Assembly: GCF_016918785.1 (NCBI RefSeq)
Contig: NZ_JAFFPT010000003.1
Location: forward strand, 1 to 64,000
Reading direction: 5' to 3'
Source: Leptospira ainazelensis
Lineage (GTDB): Bacteria > Spirochaetota > Leptospiria > Leptospirales > Leptospiraceae
DNA: 64,000 bases
In this document: positions 1 through 8,224 of the stretch, one piece after another
Layout: each line of letters starts with the position of its first letter
Numbering within the stretch: the first letter of the stretch is position 1
Translations under genes and position numbers: made by a program
The notes under the pieces: generated by a model
The model's database searches: none
Told to the model about the DNA's origin: nothing
Seen by the model: the letters and a program-made list of their open reading frames with translations, nothing else

Positions 1-210
1 AATCTTGGTAGTTTTGTCCCTTTGGCCGTTCCGGGAAGCGACTCATGTTTTCCAACTTCTTTCAAGGATATCCCTCTCACTTTTAATCAAGTCAACGCAA
101 ATCAAATCAGTTGGTCTTCTTCAACCGCTTCCGGTCCGATCACATTGCTTTTTCAATACCCTGACAGCACTACTTCGGCTCCAGCGGATATTCAAATCCA
201 ACTTCAATAG
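1..210 (+). CDS. C-terminal end of a secreted protein (5' end outside the window)
   Basis: The reading frame is open from base 1 to a TAG at 208-210 and encodes about 69 residues rich in Ser, Thr, Pro and Gln, ending in IQIQLQ. The composition resembles the beta-rich tail of an exported Leptospira protein. No domain can be named. The start lies upstream of the window, so the gene is partial. The next gene begins about 20 bases downstream on the same strand and may be co-transcribed. Confidence 0.5.
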   Translation, partial: NLGSFVPLAVPGSDSCFPTSFKDIPLTFNQVNANQISWSSSTASGPITLLFQYPDSTTSAPADIQIQLQ

Positions 211-230
211 TTTATTGATGGGAATTGAAT

Positions 231-557
231 GTGAAGACTGCTCGTGAATTAAAGCAGAATCTTGTTATAGTGCTTCTTATTAGCCTGTCTCTTTTTTGTA
301 GAGGGACTCGGTATCATTCGATTCCGAAAAGATTAGATTTGGAAAAACTGTCCAGCGCAGAAATTTCAAGTCAAGAAAATGAAAAACAGCATTTATGCTA
401 TAAAGAGCTGGATGCTTGTTTTTCAGACTGCAATCAACAATTCCCAACAAATCAAAGGCCAAATCATGTATTTAGAGGAAGTTGTCGGGATTCTTGCGTT
501 TATAGGCTGAGAGAATCGACGGATTCTTTGATATTTTATGAATCGATCAGAAAGTGA
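231..557 (+). CDS. Small putative lipoprotein, cysteine-rich
   Basis: The protein has 108 residues from GTG at 231. A GGGA at 220-223 is well spaced for this GTG and too close for the alternative TTG at 225. A hydrophobic N-terminal segment ends in LSLFC, a plausible spirochaete lipobox, so the mature protein is probably lipid-anchored. The mature part has several Cys in a CYKELDACFSDC ... CRDSC pattern that could form disulfides in the periplasm. I do not recognise the family. The 82 bases after it, before the convergent gene end at 640, hold nothing obvious. Confidence 0.6.
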   Translation: MKTARELKQNLVIVLLISLSLFCRGTRYHSIPKRLDLEKLSSAEISSQENEKQHLCYKELDACFSDCNQQFPTNQRPNHVFRGSCRDSCVYRLRESTDSLIFYESIRK

Positions 558-639
558 AAATAATCTCATATCGATTAGGGTTAGTTTTTTCGAATAAATG
601 AATTAAAAAAATGAAAATTTTACCTTCAAAGATTTATCG

Positions 640-975
640 TTAGCGACTACCTCTCCCATTTGAAAAATAGGAATCCAAGTCAATCGAAGAGGCGGAGATT
701 GTATTTCGACTTCTCACTAATCTCAAAGCTGTCCGGTAGCCTGAATATTTTAGAATCGCTTTACGATCCAAGGGGCTTAGGTCAAGACCAAAGAATTTCT
801 CGTGTTCATCTAAATCTTTTTCATTTAGTTCAACAGCTTTTAAATTCAAGAATTGCCTGTTCATTTTCCCCTCCATAAATCCAATAAAATAATGACTCGA
901 ATAAAATAAAGGAATAAGAAAGCAAAGTTCACTCATCCTTCGTTTGAAATATCTGAATATAGAAAATTTACTCAT
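640..975 (-). CDS. Small hypothetical protein with one membrane segment
   Basis: I chose ATG at 975 because it overlaps the stop of the upstream gene (TAA at 968-970) in an ATGAGTAA arrangement, typical of translational coupling. An upstream in-frame start at 1020 would bury 53 bases of that gene. The 111-residue product begins MSKFSIFRYFKRR, has a hydrophobic stretch at about residues 16-34, then a charged tail with LDLSPLDRKAILKYSGYRTA. The family is not recognised. It is the last gene of a three-gene minus-strand set (1488 to 640) lying back to back with an XRE regulator, a layout common in prophage remnants. Confidence 0.5.
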   Translation of the reverse strand: MSKFSIFRYFKRRMSELCFLIPLFYSSHYFIGFMEGKMNRQFLNLKAVELNEKDLDEHEKFFGLDLSPLDRKAILKYSGYRTALRLVRSRNTISASSIDLDSYFSNGRGSR

Positions 976-1258
976 TCTTAATTTTCTTTTCTCGGGGTTT
1001 GCGGATTGGTTTTCTTCCATGATGGATTCCGAGTCTCGTAAGAATCGCTAAAACACGGGGATGGTTAGATTTACCCTTAAATACATGAAAAACAGTGTAG
1101 TAGGGGATCCCGAGCGGCTTTAAAATACGCGCGATCTCAGCAATCGGCTTTTTCATCCTTGCGATTTTCATACATGCTTCTATCAATTCATCTTTTGAAA
1201 GTTTTCGGATAGGATAGGGTTCCGATCCAGTTTCTGAATTTGAATTGTTCTCAGACAT
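968..1258 (-). CDS. Small basic protein, possible DNA-binding
   Basis: The product has about 96 residues from ATG 1258. A TTG at 1279 would overlap the upstream TGA as TTGA and is also possible. The middle reads like a helix-turn-helix (DELIEACMKIARMKKPIAEIARILKPLGIPYYT, described by its helices at about residues 18-50), followed by NHPRVLAILTRLGI, which resembles the end of small phage regulators. The tail is very basic (RKPIRKPREKKIKNE). It sits between two overlapping genes on the same strand, so it is very likely translated with them. Function is inferred only from this resemblance. Confidence 0.5.
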   Translation of the reverse strand: MSENNSNSETGSEPYPIRKLSKDELIEACMKIARMKKPIAEIARILKPLGIPYYTVFHVFKGKSNHPRVLAILTRLGIHHGRKPIRKPREKKIKNE

Positions 1259-1275
1259 TGTTCTGTGAGAAACAC

Positions 1276-1488
1276 TCAATCATACGCCCATTCCTCAAGA
1301 CCTTGGTCATCCAGCCAATCATGGTAACGTTTTAGCAAATTCCGTTCTTCTAAATAATATTCCTGGAGAGCGCACCTTGTAAGAAGGAGATCAATAGTCT
1401 CAGCATCGCTTCGAGGTTTCCCGTCGGAATTCTTTATATCTAAGAGTTTCATGCTAAGTTTCAGAGTTTCTAACTTGTACCTAGTCAT
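1276..1488 (-). CDS. Small hypothetical protein, first gene of a coupled set
   Basis: A 70-residue acidic-tailed protein (ends LEEWAYD) starts at ATG 1488 with an AAGG about 9 bases upstream on the minus strand. It has a likely helical middle (AETIDLLLTRCALQEYYLEE) and no recognised motif. Its stop touches the next gene. The divergent XRE regulator starts 340 bases away. The block could be a phage-like accessory remnant, but no structural phage gene is nearby. Confidence 0.45.
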   Translation of the reverse strand: MTRYKLETLKLSMKLLDIKNSDGKPRSDAETIDLLLTRCALQEYYLEERNLLKRYHDWLDDQGLEEWAYD

Positions 1489-1779
1489 TTGCGAAAACCT
1501 TAATATCTAAAAGTTTTGTTCTTATCGTTTTCTGCATATTATTCGGACTAGCTTTCTTATTCCGTGCTATGGACGCGTAACGGACCAATACTTCACAATC
1601 TTCCTTGAAATGGAAAATCCCCAACTAAACTAAGGTTGGCCAGCATCGATAAATTCTTCTTTGATAAGAGCCACGAAGCGGAACGCGACAGTTTTGAAAT
1701 TTCGTTAAATTCTTGCTCTTTCAAAGGGGTCATTGCTAATTCCATATAGTTTTTTCGGGATAGAATCAGTTGAAGTAAT

Positions 1780-1824
1780 AATTGTATTATACAATTAGTC
1801 AAATTAAAAAATTGCCATATACAA
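1780..1824. promoter_or_regulatory. Two candidate operator sites for the adjacent XRE regulator
   Basis: A perfect 17-base palindrome AATTGTATTATACAATT lies at 1780-1796. A second related site TTGCCATATACAA at 1812-1824 matches 10 of the 13 core bases (TTGTATTATACAA), with centres 30 bases apart, about three helical turns. The second site ends 4 bases before the ATG of the XRE gene at 1829. The wider interval 1489-1828 holds no other convincing gene. Autorepression by the XRE protein is the inference. Confidence 0.6.
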
Positions 1825-1828
1825 GAAA

Positions 1829-2221
1829 ATGACAGATCCAGAAGTATTAAAACGCCTTAAAATTGTTTTTAACCACCTAAAAACGGCAAAAAAGCTAAAT
1901 CAAAAGGAGCTTTCTTTGAGATTCGGGGTTTCAGAAAGCACGATTACTCGACTACAAAACGGCGAGAACGCGATTACTACTAGGTTTCTGACTCAATTAA
2001 GAACCATGTTTGGAGTTTCGCAAGAGTGGGTTATTGACGGAAAAGGAGATATGCTCCTCCCAAATGAGAGTTTTGATCAAAATTTTGAAGAAGATCTAAA
2101 ATTACTTCGAAGTATTCGTAAAAAGTCAGGTTTAGGAGATTTAATAGAAGTCTTATTAAAACTTTCAGACCGGAACTTATCCGCGATCAAAGCGTTAGCG
2201 GAAAAATTAGATCCTAAGTGA
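1829..2221 (+). CDS. XRE-family helix-turn-helix regulator
   Basis: The 130-residue protein carries an N-terminal Cro/CI-type HTH at about residues 8-65: [23 protein letters not shown] is the classic second-third helix region, and [17 protein letters not shown] is the usual end of the domain. The C-terminal 60 residues are helical, of the kind used for dimerisation. It starts at ATG 1829, right after a palindromic operator, so it probably represses itself and perhaps the divergent genes. The acyltransferase-like gene follows 79 bases downstream on the same strand and may be part of its regulon. Confidence 0.88.
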   Translation: MTDPEVLKRLKIVFNHLKTAKKLNQKELSLRFGVSESTITRLQNGENAITTRFLTQLRTMFGVSQEWVIDGKGDMLLPNESFDQNFEEDLKLLRSIRKKSGLGDLIEVLLKLSDRNLSAIKALAEKLDPK

Positions 2222-2282
2222 GCCAGCTAATTTTCTTTTTGAATACAAAGTAAGAAATTATCTATTTGAGTTTTTGGTCAAA

Positions 2283-2308
2283 TGTGACATAATTCTCATT
2301 ATGTCACA
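2283..2308. promoter_or_regulatory. Perfect 11-base inverted repeat over the start codon of the next gene
   Basis: Arms TGTGACATAAT (2283-2293) and ATTATGTCACA (2298-2308) are separated by TCTC. The ATG at 2301 lies inside the right arm. It could be a repressor operator or an mRNA hairpin that masks the start codon. Confidence 0.6.
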
Positions 2309-2906
2309 AGTATTAGAAAGGCTTGCAGTTAAAAAAATCATCGGCCTGGAATCTCCGGATATCCTCCAAAAAATCAAAGACTTTGTTTCTAAAATATACT
2401 TAGATGCGGGTTATACCGATTCACCTTGGAAAAACGTAAACTATGATCTTTGGTCTACTTGGTTCTACGTTGAAGGAAAAGAGGGATTGCTCGCTGCGAT
2501 GAGAGTAACCGAAAAATTTCCCTGGAATTTTATTCCGCTCGAAGTCGCCTTTATTAAAGGAAATGAATTTCCACCAAAACGATACGGCGTTATTGAAGAG
2601 AACGTTGCGGATTGGAATTCGGTAGCTTTCGTAAAAAATGCGAAAGGTGGTAAGGCCGCAAAGTTAACTTTCATAGAAACGGCAAGATATTGCGTGATGA
2701 AAGGTTATGATATGGTATATGGGATGTATAACCCTAAGTTATCCGGTATCGAAAGAATTTACTTCCGAGAGGGAGCGATTGAATCTGTGAGATATACTGG
2801 ACCCATGTATTTTCCGGGCTTCTATCTAAATGGCGAAATGTCTTGGTTTGAAGTAGTGGAAATTGGAAAAGAATGTTTACAGAAAATTGCCTCAAAATTA
2901 ATATAA
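2301..2906 (+). CDS. LBL_2463-like protein, N-acyl amino acid synthase (FeeM)/GNAT-like fold
   Basis: The 201-residue protein from ATG 2301 (MSQVLERL) resembles the Leptospira LBL_2463 family and the FeeM/autoinducer-synthase branch of acyltransferases. Visible landmarks are a W-rich N-terminal part ([19 protein letters not shown]), a beta segment [12 protein letters not shown], the helix [19 protein letters not shown] and the late segment [10 protein letters not shown] with [13 protein letters not shown]. In FeeM-like enzymes such a fold joins an acyl chain to an amine; that reaction is not proven here. A TTG at 2274 is an alternative start with GAG just upstream. The start codon lies in a perfect hairpin. 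The kinase-less 7-TM gene follows after 30 bases. Confidence 0.65.
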   Translation: MSQVLERLAVKKIIGLESPDILQKIKDFVSKIYLDAGYTDSPWKNVNYDLWSTWFYVEGKEGLLAAMRVTEKFPWNFIPLEVAFIKGNEFPPKRYGVIEENVADWNSVAFVKNAKGGKAAKLTFIETARYCVMKGYDMVYGMYNPKLSGIERIYFREGAIESVRYTGPMYFPGFYLNGEMSWFEVVEIGKECLQKIASKLI

Positions 2907-2936
2907 CTAACATATTTTTGAGGAGAATTTGTCGTT

Positions 2937-3830
2937 TTGATTAGCACTGGTATCGGGATATTTGCTTTCTCATTGGGATTGTATGTTCGAATTTTTGCAC
3001 CGAAAGGTCCGGTTCGAAATTACTTTTTCTACCTGACAATTTCTCTTTCATTATGGATGCTTTTTCTTGGACAAAGGGGATCGTTTGGGCTTGAATATCG
3101 AAATATTCTTATCAATTGGACTTTGCTGCCGATTATCTTCGCTCCTTACTTATTGCATGAGGTAGTTTCTTCTTTATTGAAGATTAGACGGAGTAGCATA
3201 TTTAGAAAATTTGAATATACTTCTAATTTTATACTTTTATTATATTTCTCAATTGTGATTTTGAGTTGTAACGTAGTCAAGATTCGGGAGCCGGAGGTTT
3301 TTTCTTATACCCCTACCTGGAATTATCATCTAATCATCGGTTATTGTTGCTTTTACATTCTCATCTCCTGTTTTAAAGCATTCTTTTCGATCTTTAAAAG
3401 TCGAGGAGACGAAAGAGTGAAAGCTTTTTTATTATTTTCTGGTATCATCATTTCTCTTACCGTTTCATTGGTTTTTGTTTATATTTTGCCATTGATCGGT
3501 TACTTTTTAGCATCGAAATCTGCCTTTGGAATAATTATTGCTTCGGCCTTTTGGACTATTGCAATTTTACATTACGACGCCTTTAGCATACGCGAGAATA
3601 TTTTAGAGGGGAATCCAATTCCGATATTAACTCGTTTATCTTCTTCTTTTTTCTTGGTCTTGTTTAGAATTTTGGATCCAAATGAATACTATATGAAGCT
3701 CTTGATTAGTAAGGCGAATGTCGTTTTAAACGTAACTTCTAAAAACCACGAACTTGCAATGCGAACTGATTTAGAAAAATTTGAACGCGCCGAAATGGTA
3801 GCGGGAATCTATCAAAATCGTATAAAATAA
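2937..3830 (+). CDS. LIC10906-like 7-TM membrane protein (HisKA_7TM-type sensor without kinase)
   Basis: GAGGAGA at 2920-2926 precedes a TTG start at 2937. The 297-residue product has about seven to eight hydrophobic segments spread over residues 1-220, in the pattern of the N-terminal 7-TM domain of some histidine kinases, followed by IAILHYDAFSIRENI. In kinases a PAS or HisKA domain would follow; here only about 80 residues remain, with no His box or ATPase. It is therefore a membrane sensor or partner protein, not a kinase. It lies 30 bases after the acyltransferase-like gene and is probably in one transcript with it. Confidence 0.65.
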   Translation: MISTGIGIFAFSLGLYVRIFAPKGPVRNYFFYLTISLSLWMLFLGQRGSFGLEYRNILINWTLLPIIFAPYLLHEVVSSLLKIRRSSIFRKFEYTSNFILLLYFSIVILSCNVVKIREPEVFSYTPTWNYHLIIGYCCFYILISCFKAFFSIFKSRGDERVKAFLLFSGIIISLTVSLVFVYILPLIGYFLASKSAFGIIIASAFWTIAILHYDAFSIRENILEGNPIPILTRLSSSFFLVLFRILDPNEYYMKLLISKANVVLNVTSKNHELAMRTDLEKFERAEMVAGIYQNRIK

Positions 3831-4436
3831 AGGCTTCTACTACTTTTAATTAGACCTTCACAACCGGGATCTCATCCCAGTTATGAAGCGGGCTTTTTGA
3901 CTGAAAGTCCCGTCGCATTCTCCAGTTCCGGGATCCGAATCCAGTAATTGCGGTTCTGATTTTTCCTGAATAGAATTTAGAGTTTATCTCCATAACGGCT
4001 TCGGTAGCACAATCGGCGTTGCCTCTGTAATACAAATCCTGTTGACGTTTGTTTTCGTTTCTAAGTTCTAATAGAATGCCGCTACTAATCCTTCCTTGAG
4101 AACATAAAATGAAATAGAACCGCTCCTCAAAATTTATTCCGAAGAGAATAAATTAACAAGAGTTTTTAGAAAAAAACCTTTCGCGATGGCGGGGATTGAA
4201 AACATAAATTTGGTCAAAAGAATTCTTCGGCAACAAAATAATTTATCAACAATTTTATTCGATAATTCAATAACTTTCCATATTTTTAATTGATTACTTA
4301 ATAATATGCTTTAGTATCTAATCTTTATAAAGTCGTAAGTAAGTTGATCTTTGGAGCATGCAAATTTGCGCATCCACTTTGAAATAAAATCAAGAAATCT
4401 GGATTATTTCTGATTGAGAGATCGGAGGAGTTGTAA
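3831..4436. other. Gene-poor interval
   Basis: About 600 bases, AT-rich, especially 4200-4330. A minus-strand frame of 61 codons (3850-4035) exists but has no ribosome site or recognisable motif and is not called. The promoter of the following lipoprotein presumably lies here. Confidence 0.4.
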
Positions 4437-5570
4437 ATGGGAAAATATAGAAATCTTTTCATTTGTACTGTAAGTTGTAGTTTGCTCGCGTGTGCGTCGG
4501 TGTATAAGACCGGAGGCCGGGAGTCGATTGCAAGAAGTAACGATTTAGAATTTAATATAGGACTAACGAAAGAGCTAGCAAATTTAAGGTTTCCGGAAAG
4601 AGAAGGGTTCTCACCAGATAATCCCGTTTTTAACGAATCCAAGTTTTCTTCTTGGCTCAATATAAACAAAATTACTCTTTCAAGGGTTCTCGGTCAAATG
4701 GACGCGAAAAACCTAATTTTTATAAATATAAACACAGCGAAAGGAGTCGGGAAAAGTGAGCAATCTAATTACTGCGTCGATATAGACAAAAAGGTATTAA
4801 GGGGCTTGGAAAAGGGTGGTCTTCCTGTAGACCGATTTGTGAGCAGTTGTCGAGGTGCGAAAGAGACGATTCCTGGCTTTGACCCACGTAGCAAAATAAA
4901 TAACAGAGTTACTTTTGCAGTCGGTTCTTTGGATGAATCATACGAAGGGCGCGCCCTGGTACATCAAGAAAAGGTAAAATATGCTTTCGATCTAAGAGAG
5001 AATGTTTCCGTCGTTGTGGAAGGGCATGTAGAAGTCTCTGGAACGCTGGATTTATTTGGAAAAGATGAACTTAAGCTCATATATGGATGTACGGGTTTTG
5101 TAAACGCCAATGACCCGATAAGATACGAAAGTAAAATAATAGAATTAACCGTTACTAAAAAAGATTTCTCAGTAATTTCAATCGCTGCAAATAAAGAAAT
5201 TACGAAATTAGAATGTTCGATGCGCGTATACGACGAAGACGGATTCTCGCGTAGCGAAAAGGAAACCTTAATCGAGTTCACTGAGGGAATGGGCGGATAC
5301 ATTAAAGAACTTCAAGATCCTCCTAAAGGTTTGGACTTTTTTAAATCGAAAGTAGCACCATGGCTTCCGTTAGTTCCGTTGTTTATGAAAATCTTTGACT
5401 TAATAGATCCGAACGATTCTGGCGATATGGTCTCAATCGATCTTTTAAAAGAAAGAGGTTATGCTCCCACAATCTATCAAGTTACCGAACCGGATAAAAC
5501 TGTGAGGCCAATTAGACTTTGGTTTACGGTTAACGTAAAGAGTACGAATTTCGATAATCCAGTTCGATAA
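4437..5570 (+). CDS. Putative lipoprotein of unknown function
   Basis: A strong GGAGGAG lies just before ATG 4437. The signal sequence ends in SLLAC with Cys at residue 19, a clear lipobox. The mature part (about 358 residues) is soluble, with four Cys in its first half (around YCVDID and VSSCRGAKE, then YGCTGFVN and LECSMRV) and a later stretch APWLPLVPLFMKIFDLIDPNDSGD. No family is recognised. It is flanked by a stem-loop after the stop and by no partner gene on the same strand, so it is probably monocistronic. Surface or periplasmic location is inferred. Confidence 0.85.
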   Translation: MGKYRNLFICTVSCSLLACASVYKTGGRESIARSNDLEFNIGLTKELANLRFPEREGFSPDNPVFNESKFSSWLNINKITLSRVLGQMDAKNLIFININTAKGVGKSEQSNYCVDIDKKVLRGLEKGGLPVDRFVSSCRGAKETIPGFDPRSKINNRVTFAVGSLDESYEGRALVHQEKVKYAFDLRENVSVVVEGHVEVSGTLDLFGKDELKLIYGCTGFVNANDPIRYESKIIELTVTKKDFSVISIAANKEITKLECSMRVYDEDGFSRSEKETLIEFTEGMGGYIKELQDPPKGLDFFKSKVAPWLPLVPLFMKIFDLIDPNDSGDMVSIDLLKERGYAPTIYQVTEPDKTVRPIRLWFTVNVKSTNFDNPVR

Positions 5571-5578
5571 CGCCGGTT

Positions 5579-5629
5579 CAGTATGGGATATCAAATTTAC
5601 GTGTTTTCTAAATTTGCTATCCCATGCTG
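5579..5629. terminator. Stem-loop after the lipoprotein gene
   Basis: CAGTATGGGATA (5579-5590) pairs with TATCCCATGCTG (5618-5629), 11 of 12 positions, with inner AAATTT/AAATTT complementarity. There is no T tract, so it may stabilise the 3' end rather than act as a rho-independent terminator. Confidence 0.45.
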
Positions 5630-5699
5630 AAAAATAGAATTGCAGTCCAATGATAGGGAAGCGTATAGACACAATGACGAATTCATTTAAAGGGAAAAC

Positions 5700-5855
5700 A
5701 TGACAAGAATAGTAAACTTTGCAATGGCTTTACTATTTACTATTCATTTCCATATTATTTTTTACTTGTGCATTCATCACGGAGGCGATAAAATTAAATT
5801 TAGTCAGATTCAGATTGTTAGGAATAATTACTTGTGTTTAATGAATTCTCGCTGA
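5700..5855 (+). CDS. Small hydrophobic peptide, possibly a truncated lipoprotein
   Basis: ATG 5700 follows AAAGGGA with good spacing. The 51-residue product starts MTRIVNFAMALLFTIHFHII and has a Cys after the hydrophobic run (FYLC), which looks like a signal peptide with lipobox. The frame then ends quickly, just before the decayed transposon region that begins around 5860-5900. One reading is a lipoprotein gene cut short by the insertion; another is a genuine small membrane peptide. Confidence 0.4.
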   Translation: MTRIVNFAMALLFTIHFHIIFYLCIHHGGDKIKFSQIQIVRNNYLCLMNSR

Positions 5856-5902
5856 AAAAATCGTTTCCTTCTAAATTTCAGAGGATTCGCTTTTCGATTT
5901 AT

Positions 5903-6598
5903 TTACCTATAAATCCCATCATGCTTTCCGCTTAACTGAAAACTGCTCATCCTCTCAAAATTTCCGATCAATGTGTGCGATATTTGCTCCCAAATTGGAT
6001 TCCGATCTCCGAAAAAATAATCGCATTTTACAGTAATAAACCAATTCCACCTTGGATCGAATTTCCTTTGCATAACATTCTCCAATCGCTTGAAAGATGT
6101 ACAATTTTGTCCCATGCAATAGACCCAATCATGAATGCCGCGTTCTTCATTGGGTCGAGTGTAAGTCCCCTTGAAGCGATTTAGTTTACTTGCCTGTCGA
6201 TAGAATGTTTCTTTAGAGTTTGGCTTATAGTAAATCTCTTCCTTTAACTTTTGAGAATCTCGATTAATTCTTTCAGCAATTGCTCGAACACGAATTTCCT
6301 TTCGATTTTTAAAAGAATAAGTATTAATCCTGCCCACAACATTTGAGGCGAAATAGGCCCATTTCGCTTCTCTTTCCGATTTATGTTTCTCTTGATATTG
6401 CGTTAAATAAGAATCGATACGCTTCCAGCAGGTTATAAAACATCGATTCCAGGTTGGAAATACATTTGGGTTTGTAGTTTGATTTAACTTAATTTCGAGT
6501 CGTTCGTATTTAAGATTAAAATTGGAACATTGGCTACTTGCTCCGAGGAGTGGGAACTTTCTTTTTAGCTGTCTTAATGGAGGCGCCTTTAAATCCAT
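5903..6598 (-). CDS. Unknown protein carried by the transposon-like unit
   Basis: A 231-residue, very basic and aromatic-rich protein. Its first 65 bases overlap the HNH gene, so the true start may be later than ATG 6598. Notable segments are KRIDSYLTQYQEKHKSE and EREAKWAYFASNVVGRIN in the middle, and NWFITVKCDYFFGDRNPIW near the end. No domain is recognised. Coupling to the HNH and transposase genes suggests a passenger or helper role. It may also be a degraded remnant. The GC and codon use look poorer than in the neighbouring chromosomal genes. Confidence 0.45.
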   Translation of the reverse strand: MDLKAPPLRQLKRKFPLLGASSQCSNFNLKYERLEIKLNQTTNPNVFPTWNRCFITCWKRIDSYLTQYQEKHKSEREAKWAYFASNVVGRINTYSFKNRKEIRVRAIAERINRDSQKLKEEIYYKPNSKETFYRQASKLNRFKGTYTRPNEERGIHDWVYCMGQNCTSFKRLENVMQRKFDPRWNWFITVKCDYFFGDRNPIWEQISHTLIGNFERMSSFQLSGKHDGIYR

Positions 6599-6860
6599 AT
6601 TGTTCTCCTTTGAAGTTAATGATATCGATCGCGATCTGAATAATCTCTTCCTCTTTGTAATACCTTTTTAAACGGGCTAATGGCTCGATGATGAGACAAG
6701 TGTTGCTTTTAATGTGCTCACCTCCAAAACGAATCGGGTGAATGTGTTCTACTAAAGTATTGTCAGGAGTTAAGATTCTGCCACTGAGAAAACATCTCTC
6801 TTCTTGCTTATCTAATAACTCGTAGAAATCTTTTGAGTTAAATCTATACCTTTTTGCCAT
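6534..6860 (-). CDS. Small HNH-endonuclease-like protein
   Basis: The 108-residue protein has an HNH-type core: [12 protein letters not shown], then [11 protein letters not shown] (the His-rich betabetaalpha-metal strand), HIKSNTCLI with the conserved Asn, and a following helix. One zinc-finger style Cys pair typical of many HNH proteins is missing. In the family such folds nick or cut DNA using one metal ion. Its start overlaps the transposase stop by 17 bases and its end overlaps the next gene, so it belongs to the mobile unit. Whether it helps transposition or is cargo is unknown. Confidence 0.65.
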   Translation of the reverse strand: MAKRYRFNSKDFYELLDKQEERCFLSGRILTPDNTLVEHIHPIRFGGEHIKSNTCLIIEPLARLKRYYKEEEIIQIAIDIINFKGEQYGFKGASIKTAKKKVPTPRSK

Positions 6861-8223
6861 TTAAAACCTTCCCGTTTTTTTCGAACTTGAGCTCATATTT
6901 TTGATTCCTTGATTTTGAATAGAGAACATAGAGGAGGTCTTTCCTATTCGGAATGATCTGAAAATCGATTCTGAACTGATTGATTTGCGGATTGTAAATT
7001 CTTCTTCTGAGAATGAATCGATATTTGATCCACTTTCTGAAAATTTTTAAGAGAGTGACCTTGGATAATTTGAGTTCTTTGGAAAGCCCTTGGACTGTAT
7101 AATGAGCATTTGCTTCTTTCGAATGGATTTGGTCCCAAACCTTAAAAGCGATTCTTTGATACTTAAGCTCTCTATTTTTAGCCTGGGTAGAAATACTTCT
7201 GTTTTCCCAAAATGAATTGTATTTTCTTAACTCTTTAGCTAGTCCTTTGGGACTTTTTGAAATTGTTTCAACGCCGTTGAGAAGGGACTTGTTTGAAAGT
7301 TCAGATTTCGTAAGCGATTTATCATTTTGCAGAGAAACAAAGAGTTTGGATTCAATTTGTTGACTTAGCCAGTTTTTTGAGGTGGAGCTTCCCTTTTTAT
7401 GAGCATATCCCTTCCCTCCAATCCTCACCGGATCGGAGCCCAAGGATCGCACATCATTCTTCCTTAAAAAGTTGATCGGTAAATCTTCGAATCCCAACAG
7501 ATTCGCATTCTTTAAAAAACTAAACTCATCCAAGTACAACTGACTGAACTGCGGCCGAATGTATCCGTATGCAGAGAAGGCGGCCTTTACTAAACGGTGA
7601 TTTCCTTCCGCTACCTGATTGTGAACTCCGTCTTTACACCAACGATTCTTAGCGAACTTGTAACGATTGTCTTTCGACTTCGCACTGTGATTCACTGACC
7701 TGTGGTTTTTGTAGACTCCAAAGAGCCATGGATAGCCTTCGTCTGTGAAAAGCGGAGTAGAGAAGGGTAGTTGTTTCACTAACAGTGGGCCAATCGTATC
7801 AGCTTTAGTATTCGAGACTGAAGTAAAGAAAGCTGGTCCATTTTTTATTGCGATTGAATGTAAAAGTGTTCCAACCTGCTTACCACCGAGCTTCTCTGAG
7901 AGATAGATGGAAGCTGTTAAACCAGTCTTTCTGTAACGAGCTCTTCCTTTGTTCGCTCTTTGACTCGCACTGTATAAAACCGCTGAATCAGCGCATACAA
8001 AGGGTTTTTTAGCCATTTTACGAGTAAGAGCTGTATCGGAATTAGGATCTAACTTAAAGTCTTTAAACTGAGTTTCTAAAACTTTAAAGGTGAGATCTTT
8101 GTAGATCGGTAGTAAATCAGAACAGAGTAGTTGGAACCTTCTCTTTAAAAGGGATGCTACCTTGTAGCTGATCTTTAGACTAGTTAAGATATTTTGTTCA
8201 AAAAAAACCGTTCGCGGCCGAAA
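6844..8223 (-). pseudogene. 5'-truncated IS1595/ISXO2-like DDE transposase with a long C-terminal extension
   Basis: The frame is open up to about 8223 but has no usable start before ATG 8016. Residues upstream of that ATG ([20 protein letters not shown]) look like the HTH that normally follows the lost zinc ribbon. The catalytic part shows VCADS (expected first Asp region), [28 protein letters not shown] with the second Asp, HRSVNHS, and [13 protein letters not shown] ... [10 protein letters not shown], all typical of ISXO2-like transposases. About 170 extra residues follow, including an HTH-like [22 protein letters not shown] 8016 alone would give 390 residues without the HTH. It is probably inactive. 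Confidence 0.75.
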
Positions 8224-8224
8224 T

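Larger units (their letters stand above)
5903..8223 (-). mobile_element. Decayed IS1595/ISXO2-type element with HNH and unknown passenger genes
   Basis: Three overlapping minus-strand frames (transposase 8223-6844, HNH 6860-6534, unknown 6598-5903) form one unit. The right end stops within 2 bases of the stop codon of the acyl-CoA synthetase, and the transposase lacks its N-terminal part. I could not identify terminal inverted repeats or target duplications. A short homologous scrap in the same orientation lies at 12162-12270. Confidence 0.65.

Noticed and set aside
640..1488. Toxin-antitoxin operon
   Set aside because: Small coupled genes suggest it, but no toxin fold or known antitoxin motif can be recognised.
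1593..1802. Minus-strand frame of 69 codons opposite the XRE promoter
   Set aside because: No ribosome site, it runs through the operator palindrome, and the product has no recognisable features.
2283..2308. CRP-type site TGTGA...TCACA
   Set aside because: The half-sites are separated by 16 bases, not the 6 of a CRP site.
3850..4035. 61-codon minus-strand frame
   Set aside because: No ribosome site, no motif, isolated in an AT-rich interval.
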